Source: Gemmatimonadaceae bacterium
Lineage (GTDB): Bacteria > Gemmatimonadota > Gemmatimonadetes > Gemmatimonadales > Gemmatimonadaceae
Reading direction: 5' to 3'
NCBI GenBank assembly: GCA_036496605.1
Contig: DASXKV010000001.1
Location: 31,957 to 95,956, forward strand
Length of the DNA stretch: 64,000 bases
Both the position numbers and the translations under genes were made by a program. Below, in pieces: positions 18,802 to 27,444 of this stretch (positions are counted from its first letter, which is position 1; each line of letters starts with the position of its first letter). Under the pieces are notes generated by a model. The model did not search any database. It saw only the letters and a program-made list of their open reading frames with translations, and was not told the origin of the DNA.

Positions 18802-18910
18802 CTAGTGGTTGGTTATTGGTTCTTCGTGCTAGGCGCGAGTGCGCACGCTTGCTAGATCTAAAACGACTACCTACCGATCGCCTGGCGTAACCACCAACCA
18901 CCAACCACCA
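18802..18910. repeat. Intergenic low-complexity inverted repeat, GGTTGGT unit
   Basis: The left arm (about 18804-18823) reads as TGGTTGGTTATTGGTT; the right arm (18887-18910) is repeated ACCACCA/ACCAACC. A short non-repeated centre separates them. The right arm runs straight into the TTG start codon of rimO, so the repeat forms the entire rimO leader. Confidence 0.8.
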
Positions 18911-20296
18911 TTGAAGTTTTCTCTCCTCACCCTCGGCTGCGACAAAAACACCGTCGACAGCGAGCGATACGTCGCTCAGCTCACGGATTGTGGCGCTGAA
19001 TTCACCGCCGACCTGGACCAGGCGGAGGTGATTGTCATCAATACCTGTGGCTTCATCGACGCGGCCAAGAAGGAGTCGATCGACGCACTCGTCGAGGCGG
19101 GCCGCCTCAAGGAAGCTGGCTCCTGCCGAGCTGTCGTGGGTTTGGGGTGCATGGTGCAGCGGCATAAGCACGAGCTCATCGAGGCCCTCCCCGAAGTCGA
19201 TCTCTTCCTCGGTTCTTCGGAGGTCGATCGACTCATTCCCGAGTTGCACGAACGCGGTCTGATCGACGACGCGCCCGTCATCCATCCCGGAGTGCGCGTT
19301 TTCACGGGCGATCTCGATCACGTGCGTTATCTCAAGGTCAGCGAAGGCTGCGATCATGGTTGCGCGTTCTGCGCGATCCCGCTGATGCGCGGCCGTCATC
19401 GCTCTTTCGCGCTTGCTGAACTGGTGCGTGAGGCGCAGCTCCTCGAGGCGCAGGGCGCTGTCGAGATCAACCTCGTCGCGCAGGACCTCGCGCACTACGG
19501 CCGCGACGTGCGCGACGGCAATGCTCTCCCCGAGCTGCTCGCCGCGCTGTTGGCCGAGACGTCGGTGCCGTGGCTCCGGCTCTTATATGTGTATTCGGCG
19601 GGGCTCACGCCGAAGTTGCTCGAGCTGATGGCGCGAGAGCCACGGGTCCTGCCCTACCTGGACATGCCGATTCAGCACGGTTCCGACGAAGTGCTGAAGC
19701 GCATGCGTCGGCCTGAGCGACAGCCGACGATTCGCGAGCGCGTCGCGCGCATCCGGGAAACCGTGCCCGATGTCGCGATCCGCACGACGTGCATTGTCGG
19801 TTTCCCTGGCGAGACCGACGACGACTTTGAGCGTTTGCTCAATTTCCTCGAGGAGATGCAATTCGAGCGCGTCGGCGCGTTCACCTACTCGCCTCAGGAG
19901 GGCACGCACGCCGCCGCGCTGGTGGACGACGTGCCCGAGGCGACGAAGCGCGAGCGTCTCGAGCGGCTAGTGGAGCTTCAGCGCCTCATCACGGCGGAAC
20001 GATATGAGCGGCGCGTCGGCCGAATCGCGCGCGCGATTGTCGATCGAGCCGATGAACGCGGCTTTGCCGAAACGCGCACCTTCTGGCAGGCCGATGACAT
20101 CGATGGCATCACGCGACTGGCGTGCGACACGAGCGCGATCGTTCCGGGGAGCCTCGTGGACGTCGCTATCGAACGCGTCGTTGACGACTACGACTTCGAG
20201 GCCTCGCTCGTGCGCGTCGTCGCCGAGCGGCAGACCGCGAGGCGCGTCCGCGCGCTGCCGGTCATCGCGAGCGCGATGGGAAGCTACGGGCGATGA
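18911..20296 (+). CDS. rimO: Ribosomal protein S12 methylthiotransferase RimO
   Basis: 461 residues from TTG 18911, where homology to RimO begins (KFSLLTLGCDKNTVDSERY); frame upstream runs through the repeat and is not protein-like. The N-terminal MTTase domain carries the three cluster cysteines (LGCDKN, NTCGFI, GLGCMV). The radical SAM motif is CDHGCAFCAIP (near 150), followed by the SAM barrel and a C-terminal TRAM domain (about 380-450). RimO adds a methylthio group to the conserved Asp of ribosomal protein S12. The stop overlaps hemL by 4 bp (ATGA). Confidence 0.95.
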   Translation: MKFSLLTLGCDKNTVDSERYVAQLTDCGAEFTADLDQAEVIVINTCGFIDAAKKESIDALVEAGRLKEAGSCRAVVGLGCMVQRHKHELIEALPEVDLFLGSSEVDRLIPELHERGLIDDAPVIHPGVRVFTGDLDHVRYLKVSEGCDHGCAFCAIPLMRGRHRSFALAELVREAQLLEAQGAVEINLVAQDLAHYGRDVRDGNALPELLAALLAETSVPWLRLLYVYSAGLTPKLLELMAREPRVLPYLDMPIQHGSDEVLKRMRRPERQPTIRERVARIRETVPDVAIRTTCIVGFPGETDDDFERLLNFLEEMQFERVGAFTYSPQEGTHAAALVDDVPEATKRERLERLVELQRLITAERYERRVGRIARAIVDRADERGFAETRTFWQADDIDGITRLACDTSAIVPGSLVDVAIERVVDDYDFEASLVRVVAERQTARRVRALPVIASAMGSYGR

Positions 20297-21582
20297 CTGG
20301 CGCTACAGACACCACCTCCAGGGAGTTGATGGCTCGCGCACGCGAGCTCTTTCCGGGCGGTGTCAATTCTCCGGTTCGTGCATTCGGCGGTGTCGGCGGC
20401 GAGCCATTCGTCGCCGAGCGCGGTGAAGGTTCGCGCATCTGGGACGTGGACGGGAAGGAGTACATCGACTTCGTTCTTTCGTGGGGACCGCTCGTGCTTG
20501 GCCATGCGCCACCAGTCGTCCTCGCCGCGCTCGAGGAGACGATGCGCCGCGGTACTAGCTTCGGCATTCCGACCGAGCTCGAGGTCCTCCTCGCGGAACG
20601 GATCGTCGAGCGGATGCCGCACATCGAGATGCTGCGCTTCGTTTCCAGCGGGACGGAAGCGACGATGAGTGCGATCCGGGTCGCGCGCGCGGTCACCAAA
20701 CGCGATGTCATCGTCAAGTTCGAAGGCTGTTATCACGGACACGGCGATTCCTTTCTCGTTAGAGCAGGTTCCGGTGTCGCTACGCTTGGCTTGCCTAACT
20801 CGCCGGGCGTACCGGCGGCGCTGGCGGAGTTGACGATCACCGCACCATTCAACGACCTCGCAGCAGTCGAGCGCGCAGTCTCGCAGCACGACGTTGCAGC
20901 GGTAATCGTCGAGCCAATTGTCGGGAATGCGGGTTTCATTGCGCCCGATCCGGAGTTTCTGCCAGGTCTTCGCTCGCTGACCGAGCGATCTGGCGCGTTG
21001 CTCGTCTTCGACGAGGTCATGACGGGATTCCGCATCGCCTACGGTGGCGCGCGCGAGCGTTTCGGCGTCGTACCCGATCTCACGACGTTAGGCAAAGTGA
21101 TTGGCGGCGGACTACCCGTCGGCGCGTACGGCGGGCGGCGAACGACGATGGAGTGCGTGGCGCCGAGCGGACCGGTGTATCAGGCGGGAACGCTGTCCGG
21201 CAATCCACTGGCGATGGCGGCCGGAATCGCGACGCTCGAGGCATTGACACCCGGACTGCACGATGAGATGTCGGAGCGCACGACAGCGTTGGTGCAGGGA
21301 CTGATCGCGAGCGCCGCACGGCACGGCGTGCCGTTCACCGCTGATTCCGCGGGGAGTATGTGGGGTTTCTTCTTCCGAGAGGAGCCGGTGCGCAGCTTTG
21401 CTGATGCGCGGACCGCGGACGGAGAGCGCTTCCGCCGCTTCTTTCACGCCGCGCTCGAGCGCGGTGTGTACCTTGCGCCGTCGCCGTACGAGGCCGCGTT
21501 CATGTCGGCGGCGCACTCGCAAGGGGAAATCAGGCTCGCCCTCGAGCGACTCGACGAGGCCATGCGTCGCGCGGCGTCGTGA
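20293..21582 (+). CDS. hemL: Glutamate-1-semialdehyde 2,1-aminomutase
   Basis: 429 residues, full length. The PLP lysine is in TLGKVIGGGLP, the N-terminal signature is LFPGGVNSPVRAF, and phosphate-binding residues are in SSGTEATMSAIR. HemL makes 5-aminolevulinate from glutamate-1-semialdehyde, the C5 entry to haem synthesis. It is translationally coupled on both sides: ATGA with rimO and GTGA with the next gene. Other haem genes are not in the window. Confidence 0.95.
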   Translation: MTGATDTTSRELMARARELFPGGVNSPVRAFGGVGGEPFVAERGEGSRIWDVDGKEYIDFVLSWGPLVLGHAPPVVLAALEETMRRGTSFGIPTELEVLLAERIVERMPHIEMLRFVSSGTEATMSAIRVARAVTKRDVIVKFEGCYHGHGDSFLVRAGSGVATLGLPNSPGVPAALAELTITAPFNDLAAVERAVSQHDVAAVIVEPIVGNAGFIAPDPEFLPGLRSLTERSGALLVFDEVMTGFRIAYGGARERFGVVPDLTTLGKVIGGGLPVGAYGGRRTTMECVAPSGPVYQAGTLSGNPLAMAAGIATLEALTPGLHDEMSERTTALVQGLIASAARHGVPFTADSAGSMWGFFFREEPVRSFADARTADGERFRRFFHAALERGVYLAPSPYEAAFMSAAHSQGEIRLALERLDEAMRRAAS

Positions 21583-22877
21583 GGCGCGCAACCGTTAGGC
21601 ATTTCCTGACCCTCGTCACCGGTTTGGCGACGGCGTCGGGAGCGGCGTGCGCACGCCGCATCATCACCATGAGCAGTGGAACTGTCGAGCGATCGCCGCC
21701 GCGCAACGCGCGCAATGCCAGCGATCGCACGCTCCGTGTCGCGTTGGCGACGACGGGCAGTCCGACCCTCTCCGCCACTGGAGATTGGCAGCTGTATTCG
21801 GCTGTCGGCGATCGCCTCGTCGCGAGGGTTCCCTCCGGTGAGGCGTGGCGCGTGGAGCGCACCGGCACGCGACTCCGCGGCGTGGGGCCCGATGGCATCA
21901 CGAGCACATGGCAGGCAGGAGGGCTCGTTGCCCGATCGAGCAGTGGCGCCCTCATCGCCGTCAACGGCAAGCGATATCGCGGCGAACTGCTCTTCCTGCA
22001 GGGCGACACCAGCATCACGATCGTGAATCGGGTTCGCATGGACGATTACCTGCGCGGCGTCGTGCCTCTGGAAATCGGGACGCGAGACGCGCGTGACTCC
22101 GCGGCCGTACAAGCCCAGGCCGTCAGTGCTCGGAGCTACGCATACGTGCACCTGGGCGGGACGTCGCCATCGCGGCCCTATGACGTCACCGCGAGCGTCA
22201 ACGATCAGCTGTACGGAGGCGCTGACGCCGAAACCGGGGTGTCCAATGCAGCGGTAAACTCGACGCGCGGCCTCGTGTTGCAGTACGACGGCCGCGTCGT
22301 CAACGCACCGTATCACTCGGCGTGCGGAGGTTCCACCGCCGCGGCCGATGAAGTCTGGCGCACCTCGAGCGAACCGTATCTGCAAAGCGTGAGCGATCAG
22401 ATTCCCGGTACCGAGCGCCTCTACTGCGACATCGCACCCCGCTTTCGCTGGACGCGAACGCTCGATGGACAAACGCTGCGTGCCGCACTCATTCGTTATC
22501 TCGGCACATACACGCAAACACCGGGCGGATATCCAGGCACCCCGCGTGACGTGCAGATCGATACACACACGCCGTCAGGGCGTGTCGGGACGCTCAAGAT
22601 CGCGACCGATCGAGGGAACTACGTCCTCCGCGGCAACGACATTCGATATGTGCTCCGCGCGCCCGGCGGCGAGATTCTCAACAGCACTGCCTTCGAAATT
22701 CAGGTCACGACAGGTCGCGACGGTGCGATCTCGCAGCTCGTGTTGCGAGGTACCGGCTACGGCCATGGTGTAGGAATGTGCCAGTGGGGCGCGATTGGAC
22801 GGGCGCGAGCAGGCCAGGATTTCCGCTCGATTCTGCGCACGTACTATCCCGGAACGAGCGTTGGCCCGATCGACTAA
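21579..22877 (+). CDS. SpoIID/LytB-domain protein, probably exported
   Basis: 432 residues with an N-terminal hydrophobic export signal (about 1-25). The SpoIID/LytB domain covers about 130-425: VRMDDYLRGVVPLEIG, the helix with VQAQAVSARSYAY, YHSACGGSTAAADEVW and the end motif GYGHGVGMCQWGA. In Bacillus SpoIID is a lytic transglycosylase acting on denuded glycan; related domains occur in Gram-negative bacteria that do not sporulate, where they probably trim peptidoglycan at division. GTG start overlaps the hemL stop. Confidence 0.9.
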   Translation: MRRATVRHFLTLVTGLATASGAACARRIITMSSGTVERSPPRNARNASDRTLRVALATTGSPTLSATGDWQLYSAVGDRLVARVPSGEAWRVERTGTRLRGVGPDGITSTWQAGGLVARSSSGALIAVNGKRYRGELLFLQGDTSITIVNRVRMDDYLRGVVPLEIGTRDARDSAAVQAQAVSARSYAYVHLGGTSPSRPYDVTASVNDQLYGGADAETGVSNAAVNSTRGLVLQYDGRVVNAPYHSACGGSTAAADEVWRTSSEPYLQSVSDQIPGTERLYCDIAPRFRWTRTLDGQTLRAALIRYLGTYTQTPGGYPGTPRDVQIDTHTPSGRVGTLKIATDRGNYVLRGNDIRYVLRAPGGEILNSTAFEIQVTTGRDGAISQLVLRGTGYGHGVGMCQWGAIGRARAGQDFRSILRTYYPGTSVGPID

Positions 22878-22884
22878 GCGGTGG

Positions 22885-23535
22885 ATGAAAAGCCTGCTCG
22901 CGTTTTTTCTCCTGTTACCGTACTCGGCGCGCGCGCAGGACACTTCGTTCTTTCAGCGGGTCGGCCTCGATCGCCTGCAGTTCGTCTCGCTTGGTGTCTC
23001 GATGGGACGTGTCGCGCCGTCGCAGGTCGTGCCAACGCAGATCTATGCGCTGAGCACCGATTACGGCGAGATCACGAGAAACTGGCGCGCCGTCATCGAC
23101 GTCAGCTTTTGGGAGTCACGCTATACGGACGCTGCCGTTGGCGCTTTTCTCGATTCACTGCGCCATAGCGTGGTCGATCCGACGAGCGATTTCTCCCTGG
23201 CGAGTTCGCCTGTCCAAGTCTACGACGTCATTTTCAGCGCCGCCGCGCGGTGGCAAAGCTCGTCGGCGGTGGCGTTCCGGCCCTTCGCGGGCTTCGGAAT
23301 CGCGGCTCACGTGGTCAACGCCGAGGGACGATTGATCAACGGTACCTTTGTCGAGCGCGCCCTGGACAACGTTTCGACTGGGTTCTTCGGGAACGCCGGG
23401 ATCCTCTTTCGTCCGTGGGGCCGCGTCGTCGTCGAAACCCAAGCACGCGCCGACGTGTTGAGTGGATTCAGATCACTGCAGCTTCGCGCGGGAGCCTTGT
23501 ACCTTTTCGGCCCGACTCGACGTGAGGAGCACTGA
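22885..23535 (+). CDS. Exported outer-membrane-type beta-barrel-like protein, function unknown
   Basis: 216 residues from ATG 22885, with a clear signal peptide (MKSLLAFFLLLPYSARAQ, cleavage after ARA or AQD). The mature part is rich in alternating hydrophobic residues and aromatics with turns, and ends in a strand-like LRAGALYLFGP, as in small OMP-type barrels. No named family recognised. It starts 7 bp after the SpoIID-type gene and lies 4 nt before the oxidoreductase start, so it belongs to the same transcription unit. Confidence 0.7.
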   Translation: MKSLLAFFLLLPYSARAQDTSFFQRVGLDRLQFVSLGVSMGRVAPSQVVPTQIYALSTDYGEITRNWRAVIDVSFWESRYTDAAVGAFLDSLRHSVVDPTSDFSLASSPVQVYDVIFSAAARWQSSSAVAFRPFAGFGIAAHVVNAEGRLINGTFVERALDNVSTGFFGNAGILFRPWGRVVVETQARADVLSGFRSLQLRAGALYLFGPTRREEH

Positions 23536-23539
23536 CGAG

Positions 23540-24544
23540 ATGAAGGAGCGGGTTCGAATAGGAGTCATCGGTGCAGGTGCAATCGCGCAGCTAGCGCACC
23601 TGCCGGTTCTCTCGAAGATGCGAGGTGCCGAGCTCGCAGCCATCTGCGACAACGACCGCGCCAAGGCACGGGCGCTCGCGGATCGCTTTGGGATTCGCGA
23701 TACGCTCAACGACATCGAGGATCTGCTCGAACTGCCCGATCTCGATGCCGTGGTCGTGGCGACGCCGAATCACCTTCACGAGCCACACGTGCTGAGCGCG
23801 CTGGCGGCGAAGGTCAATGTGTTGTGCGAGCGACCGCTGGCGCTCAACGCGCGTGGCGTGGAGCGCATTCTCGCGGCGGCACAACGCGCGGGGAAAATGG
23901 TCCACGTCGCGAACAATCACCGATTCCGCACCGACGTGCAGGGACTCGATCGGTTCGTTCGCGGCGGTGAGCTCGGGAAAATTACGGGTATCCGCGCTGG
24001 CGACTATCGATTGCAGCGTACGACAGAAGGCTGGCGGCTCCGTCGTCCCGAGGCGGGAGGCGGAGCATTTCTGGATCTCGGCGTTCCGCTCTTGGATCTC
24101 GCCCTATGGCTCACGGACTTCGGCGATCCCGTGCGCGTCGCCGCGCATATGGAGCGCGCGAAAGGTGCGAGCACCGTGGAGCAGGGGATGCTCGTTCAGA
24201 TCACGTTTGCGAATGGGCTCGTCTTCGCGTGCGATGTGGCGAACGACTACGTCGGTCAGGAAGAGCGCTGGTGGTTCGAGGTCATCGCGACGCGTGGGAG
24301 CGCGCGCATGGCGCCGCTTCGTGTTGTGAAAGATCTCAACGGTCGCGCGACCGACGTGTCACCGACGGGCGCTGCAGGCCGCGAGAGCGCATTCATTCAA
24401 TCGTACCGAGCGGAGCTCGCGCATTTCGTCGCCGTCGTTCGTGAGGCGAGTCCGTACGAGCCGCCGACGGATCAGGTACGGCTGTTGAAGATCGTCGAGG
24501 CGGTGTACAAGTCGGCGGAAGAGGAGAAAGAGGTCAAACTGTAG
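23540..24544 (+). CDS. Gfo/Idh/MocA-family oxidoreductase
   Basis: 334 residues from ATG 23540. The N-terminal Rossmann fold has GVIGAGAIAQLAHLP (about 7-21), the ATPNHLHE segment and the conserved CERPLALN turn where the family usually has EKP; Lys is replaced by Arg here. The C-terminal alpha/beta domain shows the GGGAFLDLGVPLLDLALW motif. These enzymes oxidise or reduce sugars, inositols or related compounds using NAD(P). Substrate unknown. It is the last gene of the rimO-hemL run and is followed by a short repeat and a convergent gene. Confidence 0.88.
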   Translation: MKERVRIGVIGAGAIAQLAHLPVLSKMRGAELAAICDNDRAKARALADRFGIRDTLNDIEDLLELPDLDAVVVATPNHLHEPHVLSALAAKVNVLCERPLALNARGVERILAAAQRAGKMVHVANNHRFRTDVQGLDRFVRGGELGKITGIRAGDYRLQRTTEGWRLRRPEAGGGAFLDLGVPLLDLALWLTDFGDPVRVAAHMERAKGASTVEQGMLVQITFANGLVFACDVANDYVGQEERWWFEVIATRGSARMAPLRVVKDLNGRATDVSPTGAAGRESAFIQSYRAELAHFVAVVREASPYEPPTDQVRLLKIVEAVYKSAEEEKEVKL

Positions 24545-24592
24545 TTGGTGGCCGACCACCAACCACCGATCACCAACCGCCAGCCCACACCG
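24541..24592. repeat. Short GGTTGGT-family inverted repeat between convergent genes
   Basis: AGTTGGTGG at the left is followed by CCACCAACCACC and further ACCAACC units, allowing a small hairpin. It overlaps the last codon of the oxidoreductase gene and ends at the stop of the HD-GYP gene, so it may serve as a bidirectional terminator. Confidence 0.6.
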
Positions 24593-26506
24593 TCACGCGC
24601 CACCGTTCAGGAGCGCCAGATAGATCTTTGCCTCGATGAACGTCTGCAATAGATCTTCGTCGATCATTCCATCTCTCGCTTCTTCGGAGAGGATGTCGAG
24701 CGCACGCTCGGCGGGCACTGCTCGCTTGTAGGGACGGTCGGTGGCCGTGAGCGCGTCGAAGATGTCGGAGATCGTCATCATCCGCGTTTGGACTGGGATC
24801 TCCGCGCTCGTCACGCGACGAGGGTAGCCGCTTCCGTTCAGTTTCTCGTGGTGTCCGTAGGCGATTTCCGGAATGCGGCGCAATTCGCGCGTCCAGGGAA
24901 TCTGTTCGAGAAAACGGAAGGTGTGCGTGACGTGCGATTCGATTTCGCGACGCTCGCGATCGTCGAGATTCCCCTTGCGAATCATGAGGAATCGGAGCTC
25001 TTCGTCGCCCAACAGCGGTCGTTCGATTCCCTCGAAGTCGATGTACATCCGCTCGTTGATCTCCTTCAGCTCCTCGAAACTGCCTTCGGGCAAGATCGTC
25101 GGCTCGTTTGCCAGAACGATCGCGTCGAGGAACTGATTCAGCTCAGTCCGTCGCGTGCGCCGCAACTGCTCGAGCCGCGCGATGAACTCCTCGTACTGGG
25201 CCGTGCCGTGGGAGAGTAGATAATCGGCGCGCTCGCGCTCGAACTGAAGGTCAGACCGCTGCAGCAGAAAGGCGAACCGGTGACGAATGACGTCGAGGTC
25301 CCATGGATAGAGCTTCTTCTGCTTGATGAGTACTTGCTCACGGACGCCAACCTTCCCGAAGTCGTGGAGCAGTCCGGCGTAACGCAGCTCTCGCAGCTGT
25401 TCGCGCGTGAAGGAGAGTCCGCGATACGGGCCGATACCGCCGCGTGTCACCGCTTCCGCGAGACCCACCGTGAATGTCGCGACGCGCCCCGAGTGACCAG
25501 ACGTCGTGGGATCCCGCTGCTCGATTGCCGTCACCGCCGCGGTCACGAATCCCTCGAACAGACGCTCGATGTCTTCGTAGAGGAGACTGTTCTCGATGGC
25601 GACTGCCGCCTGTGAGGCCAGCGCGCTCACCAGCTCCACCGACTGCTGGTCGTAGGGAAGCACCTCGCGCTCGGTGATCTCCTTCGACGACAGCACCGTG
25701 CTCCGATCGCGCTTCCGGTTGATCAATTGCAGCACGCCGATGATCTCGTCGCGGTGCGTTCGCAGCGGGATCACCAGCATCGATTTCGTGCGATATCCGA
25801 ATTTGTCGTCGAAGCTGCGGTTCTGCCGGTACGAGACGTGGTGCGGCAGGAGATAGACATCCTCGATCACGAGTGGTTCGCCAGTGGCCGCTGTGTAGCC
25901 AGCCAGGCTCGAGTGATCGATCGGAACGGTAATCTCCGGGAACGGGAGATCCCTGAGTGAAAAGTTCTGCGAGAGGCGGAAGCGCAACGTGGTCGGCACG
26001 GCGCCGTTGTCGGCACGCTCGACGAGATAAAGCGATGCGGCGTCGCTCGACGTGATGCGACGCGCCTGTGTGAGGATCATCTCCAGCAGCGCGAGCAGAT
26101 TTCGCTCCGTGGAGAGTGCGACCCCAACGCTCGTGAGCTCGGCGAGCTCGCGATGACGCATCGCACGCTCCTCGCGCGCCGCGAACGCGCCCACGAGGCT
26201 CACAGCGTGGCGGAACGCCCCTTGGAGGAGCGCGTGCATGGCGCCGGCTGGCGCATCGGCGGCGACGTAGCTCGTGAGCAGATCGATTGGGAATTGAGGA
26301 CCGGGCTCCGCTTCTCCGGCCTCTCCGAAGCCCACGAGTGCGGCGACGCCCGCCAGCTCGGCCAGGCGGCGCCGGTCGTGCTCGGCGCGCTCGAGAAAAT
26401 GCTGATCGACGAGAATGACGGTGGGGCGCGCTGGATCCAACTCTGCTGCCGCGGGCAGCGATGCGACGCGACGCACTTCGATGGCGTCGCTGTTGCCTAA
26501 CGGCAA
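24593..26506 (-). CDS. GAF and HD-GYP domain protein (putative cyclic di-GMP phosphodiesterase)
   Basis: About 637 residues from TTG 26506; the start is uncertain. An N-terminal receiver-like segment (about 1-110) precedes a GAF domain (about 130-300) and a C-terminal HD-GYP domain (about 330-637). The HD motif is LLHDFGKVG and the GYP motif GHHEKLNGSGYP, with the later DIFDALTATDRPYK. HD-GYP enzymes hydrolyse cyclic di-GMP; the GAF domain likely senses a small ligand. The frame stays open into the csgG-like gene but has no ATG, GTG or TTG between 26507 and 26627, and paired palindromes lie there, so initiation at 26506, or at a CTG at 26542, is more likely than a long overlap. Confidence 0.85.
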   Translation of the reverse strand: MPLGNSDAIEVRRVASLPAAAELDPARPTVILVDQHFLERAEHDRRRLAELAGVAALVGFGEAGEAEPGPQFPIDLLTSYVAADAPAGAMHALLQGAFRHAVSLVGAFAAREERAMRHRELAELTSVGVALSTERNLLALLEMILTQARRITSSDAASLYLVERADNGAVPTTLRFRLSQNFSLRDLPFPEITVPIDHSSLAGYTAATGEPLVIEDVYLLPHHVSYRQNRSFDDKFGYRTKSMLVIPLRTHRDEIIGVLQLINRKRDRSTVLSSKEITEREVLPYDQQSVELVSALASQAAVAIENSLLYEDIERLFEGFVTAAVTAIEQRDPTTSGHSGRVATFTVGLAEAVTRGGIGPYRGLSFTREQLRELRYAGLLHDFGKVGVREQVLIKQKKLYPWDLDVIRHRFAFLLQRSDLQFERERADYLLSHGTAQYEEFIARLEQLRRTRRTELNQFLDAIVLANEPTILPEGSFEELKEINERMYIDFEGIERPLLGDEELRFLMIRKGNLDDRERREIESHVTHTFRFLEQIPWTRELRRIPEIAYGHHEKLNGSGYPRRVTSAEIPVQTRMMTISDIFDALTATDRPYKRAVPAERALDILSEEARDGMIDEDLLQTFIEAKIYLALLNGGA

Positions 26507-26573
26507 CCCCTTCGTTGCGCGGCCGGTCGGTGCGATGAGCAGTGGTCGTGCGGCAGGGGTACTTAACGAACTT

Positions 26574-26606
26574 GTCGCCGGCGACCTGGTATAGATCGCC
26601 GGCGAT
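26574..26606. promoter_or_regulatory. Two tandem 12-bp palindromes
   Basis: GTCGCCGGCGAC (26574-26585) and ATCGCCGGCGAT (26595-26606) are each perfect palindromes with the same GTCGCC/ATCGCC core and are centred 21 bp apart, two helical turns. They lie between the csgG-like stop and the probable start of the HD-GYP gene. They may be operator sites for a dimeric regulator, or pair with one another as an RNA hairpin. Confidence 0.45.
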
Positions 26607-26627
26607 TGAGAAACTTTCGACGCGCGA

Positions 26628-27419
26628 TCAGTACCCAGGTTTCTGGACCTTGGCCAGATTCTGCTGCGCGGGACCGAAGTCCGGGAATTTCTCGAGCACC
26701 GCGCGATACAACTCTGCGGCTCTCTGCCGATTGCCGTTGTCTTGCTCGTCGAGCGCCTTGGAGTAGAGTAGGGCGGTCTTGACGTCCAGCTTCCGCGACT
26801 TCGCCGGCACGTTCTGCGCGACCTGCGTCGCCGCCGCCTGACGCCCTGTCTGCTTCGTGGCCGATGCATCGCCAACGCTCGCCGGCTTCTTCTCCGCATC
26901 ACCCGTTCGAACGGGAGCTGGCAGCTTGAGCTCCGTGTTCAGCTTGGTGGAGAGCTGGCCGACGAGCCCCAGCACGTCATCGCCCTTGCTCTGCAGCTTT
27001 ACCGGATTGGTGATCGCGCCGGTCTCGACGTTGATGACCCGCGACGTCACGAGCAACGTACCCTTTCCGTCGCTCATGAAACCGCCCGTGATCATGTACT
27101 GGGCCCCGAGCAGCTTGCCCAGGCGCACGGCGGTCTGTGGATCGATGCTCTTCGATTGTACGAGCGATTGCTCCTGCAGGATCGACTGAAGGCGATCGCG
27201 CTCGACGACGCGCATGGCGCCGTTCGAGGCCATGTCCGTGATGAGCAGATCGGCAATTCCTTTCCCGAGGCCTTCGAAGTCCGCGCGATCCTTGCCAAAC
27301 GAGTTGTTATCGAAGTACAACACTGCCACGACGGGAGTATTCGCCTGCGCGATAGCAATAGTGGGTGCGCCGATCAGCGCTATCGCGGCGATCCACGTCG
27401 TCGACGTCCGTGCTCTCAT
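26628..27419 (-). CDS. CsgG/HfaB-like exported protein with C-terminal helical tail
   Basis: 263 residues with a signal peptide (cleavage after AIAQA, near 26). The CsgG-type domain (about 28-175) includes VAVLYFDNNSFGKDR, the GKGIADLLITDM segment, VVERDRLQSILQEQ and GAQYMITGGFMS. CsgG proteins form secretion pores or sit in the periplasm binding polymers. The C-terminal part (about 205-263) has a TPR-like helix pair with KALDEQDNGNRQRAAELYRAVLEKFPDFG reduced to a single repeat. There is no lipobox cysteine, unlike true CsgG, so a soluble periplasmic role is likely. It may be co-transcribed with the HD-GYP gene downstream. Confidence 0.82.
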   Translation of the reverse strand: MRARTSTTWIAAIALIGAPTIAIAQANTPVVAVLYFDNNSFGKDRADFEGLGKGIADLLITDMASNGAMRVVERDRLQSILQEQSLVQSKSIDPQTAVRLGKLLGAQYMITGGFMSDGKGTLLVTSRVINVETGAITNPVKLQSKGDDVLGLVGQLSTKLNTELKLPAPVRTGDAEKKPASVGDASATKQTGRQAAATQVAQNVPAKSRKLDVKTALLYSKALDEQDNGNRQRAAELYRAVLEKFPDFGPAQQNLAKVQKPGY

Positions 27420-27444
27420 CTCTCTTTCCTCCTGACCGGTTCGC

